Shown in pieces: positions 1 through 5,312 of a stretch of 5,312 nucleotides of DNA. Origin of the DNA: Pseudomonadota bacterium. Lineage in GTDB: Bacteria > Pseudomonadota > Alphaproteobacteria > Rhodospirillales > Casp-alpha2. The position numbers and the translations under genes were made by a program. The stretch lies in contig JADFNT010000145.1 in assembly GCA_022563215.1 (NCBI GenBank), positions 1-5,312 on the forward strand. Direction: 5' to 3'. The notes under the pieces were generated by a model that had not been told where the DNA came from, did no database searches, and was given only the letters and a program-made list of their open reading frames with translations. The stretch's first letter is position 1, and each line of letters begins with the position of its first letter.

Positions 1-549
1 CTGACGCTCGGCATTCCCGGTTCGCCGACGACGGCGATCCTGCTGGGCGGCATGGTGATCTGGGGCCTGGAGCCGGGACCGATGGTGTTCACCGACCACC
101 CGGATTTCGTCTGGGGCTTCATTGCCAGCCTGTACGTCGCCAACATATTTTCACTGTTGATCAACATCGCCTTCATCCCGGCCTTCATCCAGGTTTTGAA
201 GATGCCGTTCACTATTTTGGCGCCGATTATTTTCATCCTGTGCATCGTCGGCGGCTTCGTGCCGACGCTCGACATGCACGATGTCTGGCTGATGCTGATC
301 TTCGGGTTCGTCGGTTACCTGATGCGCAAGCTCGATTACCCGATGGCGCCGATGGTGCTGGCCATCGTGCTCGGCCCCCTGGCCGAGCCCGCGCTGCGCC
401 AGTCGCTGCTGATTTCGAGTGGCTCGTTCTCAATTTTCTTCACCCGGCCGTTCTCCGCCGTCATCATGGTCCTTGCCCTTATCCTGCTGTTTCTGCCGCT
501 GGCGAAGATCGCCTACGACAAATACAAGAAGCCGGCGAAAGCCGGGTAA
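1..549 (+). CDS. tctA: Tripartite tricarboxylate transporter large permease subunit TctA (3' part, start outside window)
   Basis: The reading frame is open from base 1 and ends at TAA 547-549, leaving the last 182 residues of a protein that is usually about 500. The fragment opens with Gly-Ile-Pro-Gly-Ser-Pro-Thr-Thr (residues 4-11), then a Gly-Leu-Glu-Pro-Gly-Pro stretch. This is the conserved TctA signature also seen in characterised tricarboxylate transporters. Hydrophobic segments follow at about residues 36-66, 70-88, 94-111, 114-137 and 151-172, then a short lysine-rich tail that probably lies in the cytoplasm. TctA is the large inner-membrane subunit that works with the small subunit TctB and a periplasmic binding protein TctC, driven by an ion gradient. 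The substrate cannot be read from this part, since specificity comes mainly from TctC, which is not in view. The neighbouring oxalate genes make oxalate or another small carboxylate a reasonable inference only. Confidence 0.9.
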   Translation: MTLGIPGSPTTAILLGGMVIWGLEPGPMVFTDHPDFVWGFIASLYVANIFSLLINIAFIPAFIQVLKMPFTILAPIIFILCIVGGFVPTLDMHDVWLMLIFGFVGYLMRKLDYPMAPMVLAIVLGPLAEPALRQSLLISSGSFSIFFTRPFSAVIMVLALILLFLPLAKIAYDKYKKPAKAG

Positions 550-566
550 AAACCAAAATCAAGACC

Positions 567-600
567 CCCCGATCGCTTGCGGCAGGCGGCGTGCCCGGGG
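567..600 (+). other. Possible interrupted hairpin after tctA
   Basis: CCCCG (567-571) can pair with CGGGG (596-600), and inside it GGCA (581-584) can pair with TGCC (592-595). This gives nine G/C-rich pairs interrupted by a 9-base bulge on the left side. An A-run follows, not a T-run, so on the + strand it does not look like an intrinsic terminator. It might be a 3'-end stabilising structure for the tctA message, or chance pairing in G+C-rich DNA. Confidence 0.25.
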
Positions 601-617
601 AAAAAAGGAGGCGACCG

Positions 618-695
618 ATGGCCCCGAAAGCGGCGGAATCTGCCGCTTCCGTCTTGCCAAATTTGGTATCTGGAGTATTGTATACCAAAGGATGA
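618..695 (+). CDS. Possible 25-residue small ORF or leader peptide
   Basis: ATG 618 is preceded by a perfect AGGAGG (606-611) with a 6-base spacer, as good a ribosome site as any in the window, and the frame ends at TGA 693-695. The predicted peptide is Ala-rich, then hydrophobic, and ends Leu-Tyr-Thr-Lys-Gly. It matches no family I recognise. Its codons overlap a 625-651 hairpin, the candidate gntR promoter and the operator, so it would be made only from RNA reading in from upstream (the tct transcript). The stop lies 13 bases before a terminator-like hairpin, which is leader-peptide geometry. The same frame continues after the TGA into gntR. The frame could be open by chance in G+C-rich DNA. 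Only the ribosome site argues for translation. Confidence 0.22.
   Translation: MAPKAAESAASVLPNLVSGVLYTKG
625..651 (+). other. Strong hairpin in tctA-gntR intergenic region
   Basis: Bases 625-636 pair with 640-651 around an AAT loop. The pairing includes a perfect 7-bp core (628-634 with 642-648), one G-T pair and one A/C mismatch. The following bases TCTT are only weakly T-rich, so it is at best a poor intrinsic terminator. It may mark the 3' end of the tct message, or fold over the first codons of the small ORF starting at 618. Confidence 0.4.
654..681 (+). promoter_or_regulatory. Candidate sigma70-type promoter for gntR-oxc-frc
   Basis: TTGCCA (654-659) differs from the consensus -35 at one position. 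TATTGT (676-681), 16 bases downstream, matches four of six -10 positions. Transcription would begin near 688, giving a leader of about 100 bases before gntR. The assignment rests on weak consensus matches plus position: it is in the only long gap before the operon, and a GntR-like inverted repeat covers it. Confidence 0.35.
662..689 (+). promoter_or_regulatory. Inverted repeat, likely GntR/FCD operator
   Basis: TTTGGTAT (662-669) and ATACCAAA (682-689) are perfect 8-bp inverted arms with a 12-bp spacer. The right half contains TTGTATACCA (678-687), which fits the T-N-G-T...A-C-N-A core typical of operators bound by FadR-type (FCD) GntR regulators. A second palindrome, CCAAATTTGG (657-666), overlaps the left arm. 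The repeat spans the interval from the candidate -35 to the predicted transcription start, so binding would block RNA polymerase. The inferred role is autoregulation and control of the oxalate genes by the adjacent GntR protein, probably relieved by a pathway metabolite. The effector is unknown. Confidence 0.5.
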
Positions 696-708
696 TCCTT
701 GATTTGGG

Positions 709-740
709 CCCTATCCGGAGGATCCGGAAAGGGTTTTATC
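709..740 (+). terminator. Intrinsic terminator or leader attenuator
   Basis: CCCT (709-712) pairs with AGGG (730-733), and TCCGGA (714-719) pairs with TCCGGA (723-728) around a GGA loop. This is ten base pairs with a single A/A mismatch. TTTTATC (734-740) follows immediately, as in a classical factor-independent terminator. It lies 159 bases after the tctA stop and 49 bases before the gntR start. It could end the tct transcript or, because the candidate gntR promoter lies upstream of it, act as an attenuator in the gntR leader. An alternative pairing, GAAAGG (727-732) with CCTTTC (743-748), would break it. Confidence 0.5.
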
Positions 741-752
741 GGCCTTTCACCC

Positions 753-778
753 CGGTCTTCGAAGACCGTTGATTTGTT
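753..778 (+). other. Perfect 16-bp palindrome with T-rich tail before gntR
   Basis: CGGTCTTC (753-760) is followed directly by its reverse complement (761-768). As RNA it folds into a 6-bp stem with a four-base loop, and the tail TTGATTTGTT (769-778) is T-rich. It ends 20 bases before the gntR ATG and just before the GGAAAAG ribosome site. It could be a second weak terminator, a structure tuning gntR translation, or a DNA site for a dimeric regulator. The sequence alone does not decide between these. Confidence 0.35.
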
Positions 779-788
779 GGAAAAGAAA

Positions 789-1478
789 ATGGCTCACGCC
801 GAGTTAGCGGTCGAACCCATCGACGCCAATTTCAGCTTGAAGGACAAGATTTACGATTCATTGAAGCAAGCGATCACGTCGATGAACATCTACGCCGACG
901 ACGCCGAACTGCGCCTCGACGAACGCCGCCTTTCGGAAAAGCTCGAAATCAGCCGCACCCCGGTGCGCGAGGCCCTGGCCCGGCTCGAACAGGAAGGGCT
1001 GGTCAATATCGTGCCGCGCCGGGGCGTCTATATCGCGCGCAAGTCCAAGCAGGAAATCCTCGAAATGATCCTGGTCTGGGCGGCCCTGGAAAGCATGGCG
1101 GCGCGCCTGATCGCCGAAAACGCCACGGATGAGGGAATCGCCTCGCTGCGGAAGCTGTTCGCCACCTTCAAGGGCGAAGAAGTGCGGGGCCACATCGACG
1201 AATATTCGGAAACCAATATCCAGTTCCACCAGGCGATCCTGAAACTGAGCGGTTGCGAGCTGCTGTGTAAAACGGCGGAAAACCTGTTCATCCACATGCG
1301 CTCCATCCGGGCCAGGACCATATCCGAAGGAGACCGGGCCAACCGGTCGATCATCGACCACATGCACATCATCGAAGCCCTGGAAGCCCGTGACGCCAAC
1401 CTGGCGGAACGCCTCGTTCGCGAACACACGTTGAACCTGGGCGCCCACATCAAGAAGCACGTCGATTATCTGGAATAA
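789..1478 (+). CDS. GntR-family (FadR/FCD subfamily) transcriptional regulator
   Basis: This 229-residue protein has the normal length for an FCD-type GntR regulator. An N-terminal winged helix-turn-helix covers about residues 16-84, with the typical recognition region Ser-Arg-Thr-Pro-Val-Arg-Glu-Ala-Leu (55-63) and the wing Pro-Arg-Arg-Gly-Val (76-80). An all-helical FCD effector domain follows at about 90-220. Likely metal or ligand residues are Asn143, His147, His191 and His213; Asn143 stands where many members have Asp. ATG 789 is preferred: GGAAAAG at 779-785 can serve as ribosome site and the length fits. The frame is open upstream to TTG 699, but those 30 residues have no family counterpart. 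The gene is first in a likely operon with oxc (45-bp gap), so it is probably the local, autoregulated control protein for oxalate degradation. Repressor or activator mode and the effector (oxalate, oxalyl-CoA, formyl-CoA or other) are not visible. Confidence 0.93.
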   Translation: MAHAELAVEPIDANFSLKDKIYDSLKQAITSMNIYADDAELRLDERRLSEKLEISRTPVREALARLEQEGLVNIVPRRGVYIARKSKQEILEMILVWAALESMAARLIAENATDEGIASLRKLFATFKGEEVRGHIDEYSETNIQFHQAILKLSGCELLCKTAENLFIHMRSIRARTISEGDRANRSIIDHMHIIEALEARDANLAERLVREHTLNLGAHIKKHVDYLE

Positions 1479-1485
1479 GAGTAAC

Positions 1486-1502
1486 GGCCCGCTGGTCGGG
1501 CC
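1486..1502 (+). other. Short G/C hairpin between gntR and oxc
   Basis: GGCCCG (1486-1491) and CGGGCC (1497-1502) form a 6-bp stem with a five-base loop, eight bases after the gntR stop. No T-run follows, so it is not an intrinsic terminator. It could stabilise or separate the gntR and oxc parts of a shared message and so set different expression levels. Confidence 0.35.
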
Positions 1503-1512
1503 CACGAAAATT

Positions 1513-1519
1513 GGGAGGT
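1513..1519 (+). promoter_or_regulatory. Ribosome binding site fixing the oxc start
   Basis: GGGAGGT lies just upstream of ATG 1524, with five bases between the GGAGG core and the start codon. It supports this ATG although it gives a protein about 17 residues longer at the N-terminus than the Oxalobacter enzyme. Confidence 0.75.
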
Positions 1520-1523
1520 ACCC

Positions 1524-3284
1524 ATGTCGGGCAAAGGATCGAGCACGGCAATTGATAGAATCGCTCGAGAAACATCCGATGGACCCGGGCCCGAGACACT
1601 GAAGGACGGCTTTCATCTTGTCATTGATGCGCTCAAGCTCAACGATATCAACACGATCTATAACGTGCCCGGCATTCCGATCACGGATTTGGGCCGTTAT
1701 ATGCAGGCCGAAGGCATGCGCGTTCTCTCGTTCCGGCACGAACAGAACGCCGGCTATGCGGCCGCGTTCGCCGGCTTTCTGACGAAAAAACCCGGCGTCT
1801 GCATGACGGTGTCGGCTCCCGGTTTCCTTAACGGATTGACGGCACTGGCCCACGCCACGACCAACTGCTTTCCGATGATCCTGATCAGTGGCTCGTCTGA
1901 GCGCGAGATCGTCGATCTTCAACAGGGTGATTACGAGGAAATGGACCAACTGGCCATCGCCAAGCCGCTCTGTAAGGCCGCCTTCCGCGTGTTGCATGCC
2001 GAAGACATCGGCATCGGCATTGCGCGCGCCATCCGCGCCGCCGTTTCCGGCCGGCCGGGCGGCGTCTATCTTGACCTGCCGGCGCAACTCCTGGGTCAGA
2101 CCATGGAGATTGAAGCCGGCGCCAAATCGCTCGTCAAGGTCACCGATGCCGCGCCGCGCCAGTTACCCGCGCCGGAAGCGGTCGCGCGCGCGCTCGAGGT
2201 GCTGAAGGGCGCCAAGCGGCCCCTGATCATCCTCGGCAAGGGTGCCGCCTACGCACAGGCCGATGACGACATCCGCGTGCTGGTGGAGAAAAGCGGCATT
2301 CCCTATCTGCCCATGAGCATGGCCAAGGGACTGTTGCCTGACAACCACCCGCAGTCGGCGGGCCCGGCGCGTTCGCTCGTGCTGAAGGAATCCGATGTGG
2401 TGATGCTGATCGGCGCCCGCCTCAACTGGCTCCTGTCGCACGGCAAGGGCAAGACCTGGGGCGATAAGCCGAAACAGTTCGTGCAGATCGACATCGAGCC
2501 CAAGGAGATGGACAGCAATGTCGAAATCGCGGCCCCCGTGGTCGGCGATATCGGCTCCTGCGTCTCGGCCCTGCATGAAGCCATGGGTGGCGACTGGGCG
2601 CCGCCGCCCGTTGGGTGGACCGAGGCGGTCAACGCGAAGAAACAGTCTAACCTCGAAAAGATGGCGCCGAAGCTGCGGAACAACAACGTGCCGATGGATT
2701 TCCACGGCGCGCTCGGTGCGTTGCGCACGATCATTAAAGAACGGCCGGATGCCATCTTCGTCAATGAAGGCGCCAACACGCTCGATTTCGCACGCAGCAT
2801 CATCGATATGTACCAGCCGCGCAAACGGCTGGATGTCGGGACCTGGGGCGTCATGGGCATCGGCATGGGCGCTGCCATCGCGGCCGCCGTGGAAACGGGC
2901 AACCCCGTGCTGGCGGTTGAAGGCGACAGCGCCTTTGGTTTCTCGGGCATGGAGATTGAAACGATCTGCCGGTACAACCTTCCGGTTTGCGTGGTCGTCT
3001 TCAACAACAACGGTATCTATCGGGGAACCGACGTCAATCCCTCCGGCGGTTCGGACGTGGCGACAACCGTCTTCGTCAAAGACTCCCGCTACGACAAGAT
3101 GATGGAAGCGTTCGGCGGCGTCGGCGTCTATGCGATAACGCCAGATGAATTGAGCCGCGCCGTGAACGAGGCCATGGATTCCGGCAAGCCGACCCTCGTC
3201 AACGCGGTGATTGACGAGAAGGCCGGCACCGAAAGCGGCCGCATCGGCAATCTCAACCCGCAAAGCGTCGTCTCCAAGAAATAA
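1524..3284 (+). CDS. oxc: Oxalyl-CoA decarboxylase (thiamine diphosphate-dependent)
   Basis: The enzyme converts oxalyl-CoA to formyl-CoA and CO2 in the cytoplasm, using thiamine diphosphate and Mg2+. The 586 residues show the three-domain layout of this superfamily: PYR domain about 27-190, central domain about 215-355, PP domain about 390-565. By alignment from memory with Oxalobacter formigenes Oxc and E. coli YfdU, key residues are kept. They are Ile51 (Ile34 in Oxalobacter), cofactor-activating Glu73 in Arg-His-Glu-Gln, Tyr137-Glu138 (Tyr120-Glu121), Tyr499 (Tyr483), and Ser571 and Arg573 (Ser553 and Arg555). The metal-binding segment runs from Gly-Asp-Ser (467-469) to Asn494-Asn495. This set separates it from acetolactate synthase and general 2-hydroxyacyl-CoA lyases. 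Compared with Oxalobacter it has an N-terminal extension of about 17 polar residues and Asn47-Val-Pro49 where Gly-Val-Val is usual. It lies 45 bp after gntR and 41 bp before frc, whose product makes its substrate. Confidence 0.96.
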   Translation: MSGKGSSTAIDRIARETSDGPGPETLKDGFHLVIDALKLNDINTIYNVPGIPITDLGRYMQAEGMRVLSFRHEQNAGYAAAFAGFLTKKPGVCMTVSAPGFLNGLTALAHATTNCFPMILISGSSEREIVDLQQGDYEEMDQLAIAKPLCKAAFRVLHAEDIGIGIARAIRAAVSGRPGGVYLDLPAQLLGQTMEIEAGAKSLVKVTDAAPRQLPAPEAVARALEVLKGAKRPLIILGKGAAYAQADDDIRVLVEKSGIPYLPMSMAKGLLPDNHPQSAGPARSLVLKESDVVMLIGARLNWLLSHGKGKTWGDKPKQFVQIDIEPKEMDSNVEIAAPVVGDIGSCVSALHEAMGGDWAPPPVGWTEAVNAKKQSNLEKMAPKLRNNNVPMDFHGALGALRTIIKERPDAIFVNEGANTLDFARSIIDMYQPRKRLDVGTWGVMGIGMGAAIAAAVETGNPVLAVEGDSAFGFSGMEIETICRYNLPVCVVVFNNNGIYRGTDVNPSGGSDVATTVFVKDSRYDKMMEAFGGVGVYAITPDELSRAVNEAMDSGKPTLVNAVIDEKAGTESGRIGNLNPQSVVSKK

Positions 3285-3325
3285 CGAAGCTGCATAAAAT
3301 CAACTCTCACCAACTGGAGCGCACA

Positions 3326-4570
3326 ATGAAAGCCCTTGAAGGTGTCCGCATCCTGGACATGACCCACGTGCAATCGGGCCCGACCTGCACCCAGATTCTA
3401 GGCTGGTTCGGCGCCGACGTGATTAAGATCGAGCGTCCCGGCGTCGGCGACATCACCCGCGGCCAGCTTCGCGACCTTGCCGACGTGGACAGCCTTTATT
3501 TCACCATGCTGAACCACAACAAGCGTTCGATCACGCTCAACCCCAAGTCGGAAACGGGCGCCAGGATTTTCGCCAAGCTGATCGAGGAATGCGACATCAT
3601 GGTCGAGAACTTCGCCCCCGGCGCGCTGGACCGCATGGGATTTAGCTGGCAACGCATCCAGGAAATCAACCCGCGCATAATCTATGCCTCGGTCAAGGGG
3701 TTCGGCCCCGGGCCCTACGAGGACTGCAAGGTCTATGAGAACGTCGCCCAGTGCACCGGCGGCTCGGCGTCGACGACCGGGATGCTCGACGGGCCGCCGT
3801 TGGTGACCGGCTCGCAGATCGGCGATTCCGGAGCCGGCATTCACCTTGTCGCCGGCATCCTGGCGGCGCTTTATCACCGCACTCATTCCGGGCGCGGGCA
3901 GCGCGTCGAATGCGCCATGCAGGACGCGGTATTGAACCTGTGCCGGGTCAAGCTCCGCGACCAGCAGCGCCTCGCCCACGGGCCGTTGAAGGAATACCCG
4001 CAGTACCCGAACGAGGAATTCGGCGAAGCGGTGCCCAGGGCCGGCAACGCGTCGGGCGGCGGCCAGCCGGGCTGGATCGTCAAGTGCAAGGGCTGGGAAA
4101 AAGACCCGGACTCCTATTCCTACGTCATTGCCCAGGCGACTTCGTTCGAGGGGCTGGCCAAGACCATCGGTCACGAGGATTGGCTGGAAGACCCGGAATG
4201 GAACACCCCCGAGGCGCGGCTGCCGAAGCTCGACGAGATGTTCGAGGAAATCGAGAAATGGACCATGACCAAGACCAAGTTCGAGGTCCTGGAAATCCTC
4301 AACCCGTTGAACGTGCCGTGCGGGCCTATCCTGTCGATGAAGGAACTGGCCGAGGAGCCCTCGCTGCGGGCCACCGGCACCGTGGTCGAGGTCGACCACC
4401 CCGAACGCGGCAAGTACCTCACGGTCGGCAACCCGATCAAGCTTTCGGACTCGCCTACCGATGTCGAACGCTCGCCGCTTTTGGGAGAACACACCGAGGA
4501 AATCCTCAAGGACATCGTCGGTTTGAGCGATCAGGAAATCAAGGACGCCAGGGAAGAAGGGGCTATCTAG
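3326..4570 (+). CDS. frc: Formyl-CoA:oxalate CoA-transferase (class III)
   Basis: The enzyme transfers CoA from formyl-CoA to oxalate, yielding formate and oxalyl-CoA, and so supplies the decarboxylase encoded just upstream. The 414 residues are close to E. coli YfdW (416) and shorter than Oxalobacter Frc (428), whose extra loop is absent here. The catalytic aspartate is Asp167 in Ile-Gly-Asp-Ser; Gln16 in Val-Gln-Ser-Gly-Pro and the Lys-Cys-Lys-Gly-Trp block (253-257) are also family features. The long [18 protein letters not shown] run (199-216) is nearly the same as in YfdW and marks it as an oxalate enzyme, not a carnitine or bile-acid relative. The active-site glycine loop reads Ser243-Gly-Gly-Gly-Gln247 where known Frc enzymes have four glycines. 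ATG 3326 has TGGAG (3315-3319) six bases upstream. Class III transferases act as interlocked dimers. Confidence 0.96.
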   Translation: MKALEGVRILDMTHVQSGPTCTQILGWFGADVIKIERPGVGDITRGQLRDLADVDSLYFTMLNHNKRSITLNPKSETGARIFAKLIEECDIMVENFAPGALDRMGFSWQRIQEINPRIIYASVKGFGPGPYEDCKVYENVAQCTGGSASTTGMLDGPPLVTGSQIGDSGAGIHLVAGILAALYHRTHSGRGQRVECAMQDAVLNLCRVKLRDQQRLAHGPLKEYPQYPNEEFGEAVPRAGNASGGGQPGWIVKCKGWEKDPDSYSYVIAQATSFEGLAKTIGHEDWLEDPEWNTPEARLPKLDEMFEEIEKWTMTKTKFEVLEILNPLNVPCGPILSMKELAEEPSLRATGTVVEVDHPERGKYLTVGNPIKLSDSPTDVERSPLLGEHTEEILKDIVGLSDQEIKDAREEGAI

Positions 4571-4589
4571 GCCCCCGGCGCCGGTCCTA

Positions 4590-4596
4590 GGGAGGA
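4590..4596 (+). promoter_or_regulatory. Ribosome binding site of the formyltransferase-fold gene
   Basis: GGGAGGA lies in the 33-bp gap after frc, with eight A-rich bases between its GGAGG core and ATG 4604. A 10-bp palindrome CCGGCGCCGG (4575-4584) sits just before it and might form a small structure, but no T-run follows. The strong site and tight spacing argue for cotranscription with frc. Confidence 0.7.
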
Positions 4597-4603
4597 ATAA
4601 AAC

Positions 4604-5312
4604 ATGCGGATCATCGTCAACGGCCAGCAGGCCTTCGGCAAGGCCTGCCTGGAAGCGATGCTGGAACGCGGCGACGACATCGTTGCCGTCTATTGCGCGC
4701 CTGACAAGGAAGGCAAGCCGGCCGACCCGGTAAAGGAATTCGCCATCGAGAAGGGGCTGACCCTGATCCAGCCGCCCAATTACAAGGACGCGGAAGTCCT
4801 GGACGAGATGCGGGCGCTTAATGCCGACCTCATGGTCATGGCCTTTATGATTGTCTTCGTGCCCGAGGAGGCCCGCGAAATTCCCACCCATGGCTCCATC
4901 TGCTTCCACCCGTCGCTTCTTCCTAAGCACCGGGGGCCCAGTTCCATCAACTGGCCGATCATGGCCGGCGCGACGAAGACGGGACTGACGATCTTCTGGC
5001 CCGACGACGGTTTGGACGAAGGCGACATCCTGTTGCAGAAAGAAATCGACGTCGGCCCCGACGACACCCTGGGCAGCGTCTATTTCGACAAGATCTTCCC
5101 GCTCGGCGTCGAAGCCGTGCTCGAGGCCGTGGACCTGGTCAAGGCCGGCGATCCGCCGCACATCAAGCAGAACGATGACGACGCCACCTATGAAAGCTGG
5201 TGCAAGAAGGAACACGCCGAGATCGACTGGGCGAAGCCCGTGGACGAGGTCTACAACCTGATCCGCGGCACCAACCCGCAGCCGGGCGCCTGGACCGTCC
5301 ACGACGGCAAGG
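4604..5312 (+). CDS. 10-formyl-THF hydrolase/formyltransferase-like protein (5' part, runs off window)
   Basis: The 236 residues visible begin at ATG 4604 and remain open at the window end. They resemble the formyltransferase-fold N-terminal domain of 10-formyltetrahydrofolate dehydrogenase (ALDH1L1) more than methionyl-tRNA formyltransferase. Evidence is the block His102-Pro-Ser-Leu-Leu-Pro-Lys-His-Arg-Gly, the Phe-Trp-Pro-Asp-Asp-Gly-Leu-Asp run (131-138), the Leu-Leu-Gln-Lys-Glu segment (143-147), and a downstream Ile-Arg-Gly-Thr-Asn...Pro-Gly-Ala-Trp block (220-230) near the start of the C-terminal subdomain. His102 and Asp138 match catalytic His106 and Asp142 of ALDH1L1, with the same 36-residue spacing. 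Cys100 occupies the place of the catalytic Asn in tRNA formyltransferases and Ile in ALDH1L1. Known relatives cleave 10-formyl-THF to formate and THF, or with fused carrier and aldehyde dehydrogenase domains oxidise the formyl group to CO2. Whether those domains follow here cannot be seen. Its place after frc suggests handling of formyl groups from oxalate. Confidence 0.85.
   Translation, partial: MRIIVNGQQAFGKACLEAMLERGDDIVAVYCAPDKEGKPADPVKEFAIEKGLTLIQPPNYKDAEVLDEMRALNADLMVMAFMIVFVPEEAREIPTHGSICFHPSLLPKHRGPSSINWPIMAGATKTGLTIFWPDDGLDEGDILLQKEIDVGPDDTLGSVYFDKIFPLGVEAVLEAVDLVKAGDPPHIKQNDDDATYESWCKKEHAEIDWAKPVDEVYNLIRGTNPQPGAWTVHDGK

Noticed and set aside
240..695. Plus-strand open frame overlapping the tctA end, 151 codons
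   Set aside because: The part inside tctA is an out-of-frame Arg/Ala-rich shadow. Only the final segment from ATG 618 has a ribosome site, so only that part is kept, as a low-confidence small ORF.
699..788. Upstream TTG start for gntR, adding 30 residues
   Set aside because: The added residues are Gly/Ser-rich with no family counterpart and overlap the terminator-like hairpin and the palindrome. ATG 789 gives the standard family length.
1486..1502. Terminator between gntR and oxc
   Set aside because: The stem is only six base pairs and no T-run follows, so it should not end transcription; it is kept only as a short hairpin.
858..2087. Minus-strand open frame across gntR and oxc
   Set aside because: It is antisense to two well-supported genes, shows low-complexity composition and no family features, and has no plausible ribosome site that I can see.
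2163..3263. Minus-strand open frame inside oxc
   Set aside because: It is an antisense shadow of a conserved enzyme gene; the His/Asp/Arg-rich translation has no recognisable motif.
1524..3284. Acetolactate synthase or 2-hydroxyacyl-CoA lyase as the identity of the ThDP enzyme
   Set aside because: The Tyr-Glu pair at 137-138, Tyr499, Ser571 and Arg573, plus near-identical long blocks shared with Oxalobacter Oxc and YfdU and an adjacent frc, point to oxalyl-CoA decarboxylase.
3398..5302. Very long open frame on the minus strand (634 codons)
   Set aside because: It lies wholly opposite frc and the formyltransferase gene, which have clear homology, and its translation is Arg/Asp/Val-rich with no recognisable domain. 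Long antisense frames are expected from the third-position G/C bias here.
4604..5312. Methionyl-tRNA formyltransferase (fmt)
   Set aside because: The catalytic Asn two residues before His102 is missing, the flanking blocks match 10-formyl-THF dehydrogenase better, and there is no neighbouring def gene in view.
1..5312. CRISPR arrays, tRNA or rRNA genes, insertion sequences, attachment sites
   Set aside because: I looked on both strands and saw no spaced direct repeats, tRNA cloverleaf, transposase-like frame or terminal inverted repeats.

Overview
The window looks like part of a proteobacterial chromosome, most likely alphaproteobacterial. It is G+C-rich, with strong third-position G/C bias, GGAGG-type ribosome sites, short gaps between genes, and a TctA-type permease, an FCD-family GntR regulator and an oxalate-degradation cassette side by side. 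The taxonomic call is inference from gene content and protein style, not from a marker gene.

Layout. All supported genes are on the + strand. Positions 1-549 are the 3' end of tctA, the large membrane subunit of a tripartite tricarboxylate transporter. Positions 550-788 are a structure-rich intergenic region. It holds several potential RNA hairpins, a candidate promoter overlapped by an inverted repeat resembling a GntR/FCD operator, a convincing intrinsic-terminator-like hairpin (709-740), a second palindromic hairpin just before the next gene (753-768), and a 25-codon ORF with an excellent Shine-Dalgarno sequence. Then come gntR (789-1478), oxc (oxalyl-CoA decarboxylase, 1524-3284), frc (formyl-CoA:oxalate CoA-transferase, 3326-4570) and the 5' part of a formyltransferase-fold gene (4604 to the window end). 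That last gene resembles the N-terminal hydrolase domain of 10-formyltetrahydrofolate dehydrogenase.

How the genes work together. Frc moves CoA from formyl-CoA to oxalate, giving formate and oxalyl-CoA. Oxc decarboxylates oxalyl-CoA to formyl-CoA and CO2. Together they turn oxalate into formate and CO2 catalytically in CoA. The GntR protein is the likely local regulator. Gaps of 45, 41 and 33 bp and no terminator between the four downstream genes suggest one transcript, controlled from the 654-740 region. The TctA permease may import oxalate or another carboxylate for the pathway, but it lies 239 bp upstream and may be a separate transcription unit.

The core oxc-frc pathway is well known. 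The points worth a second look are the folate-type formyl-handling protein at the end of the operon, which suggests a link between oxalate-derived formyl groups and one-carbon metabolism, and the leader region, which has the geometry of a terminator/antiterminator switch.
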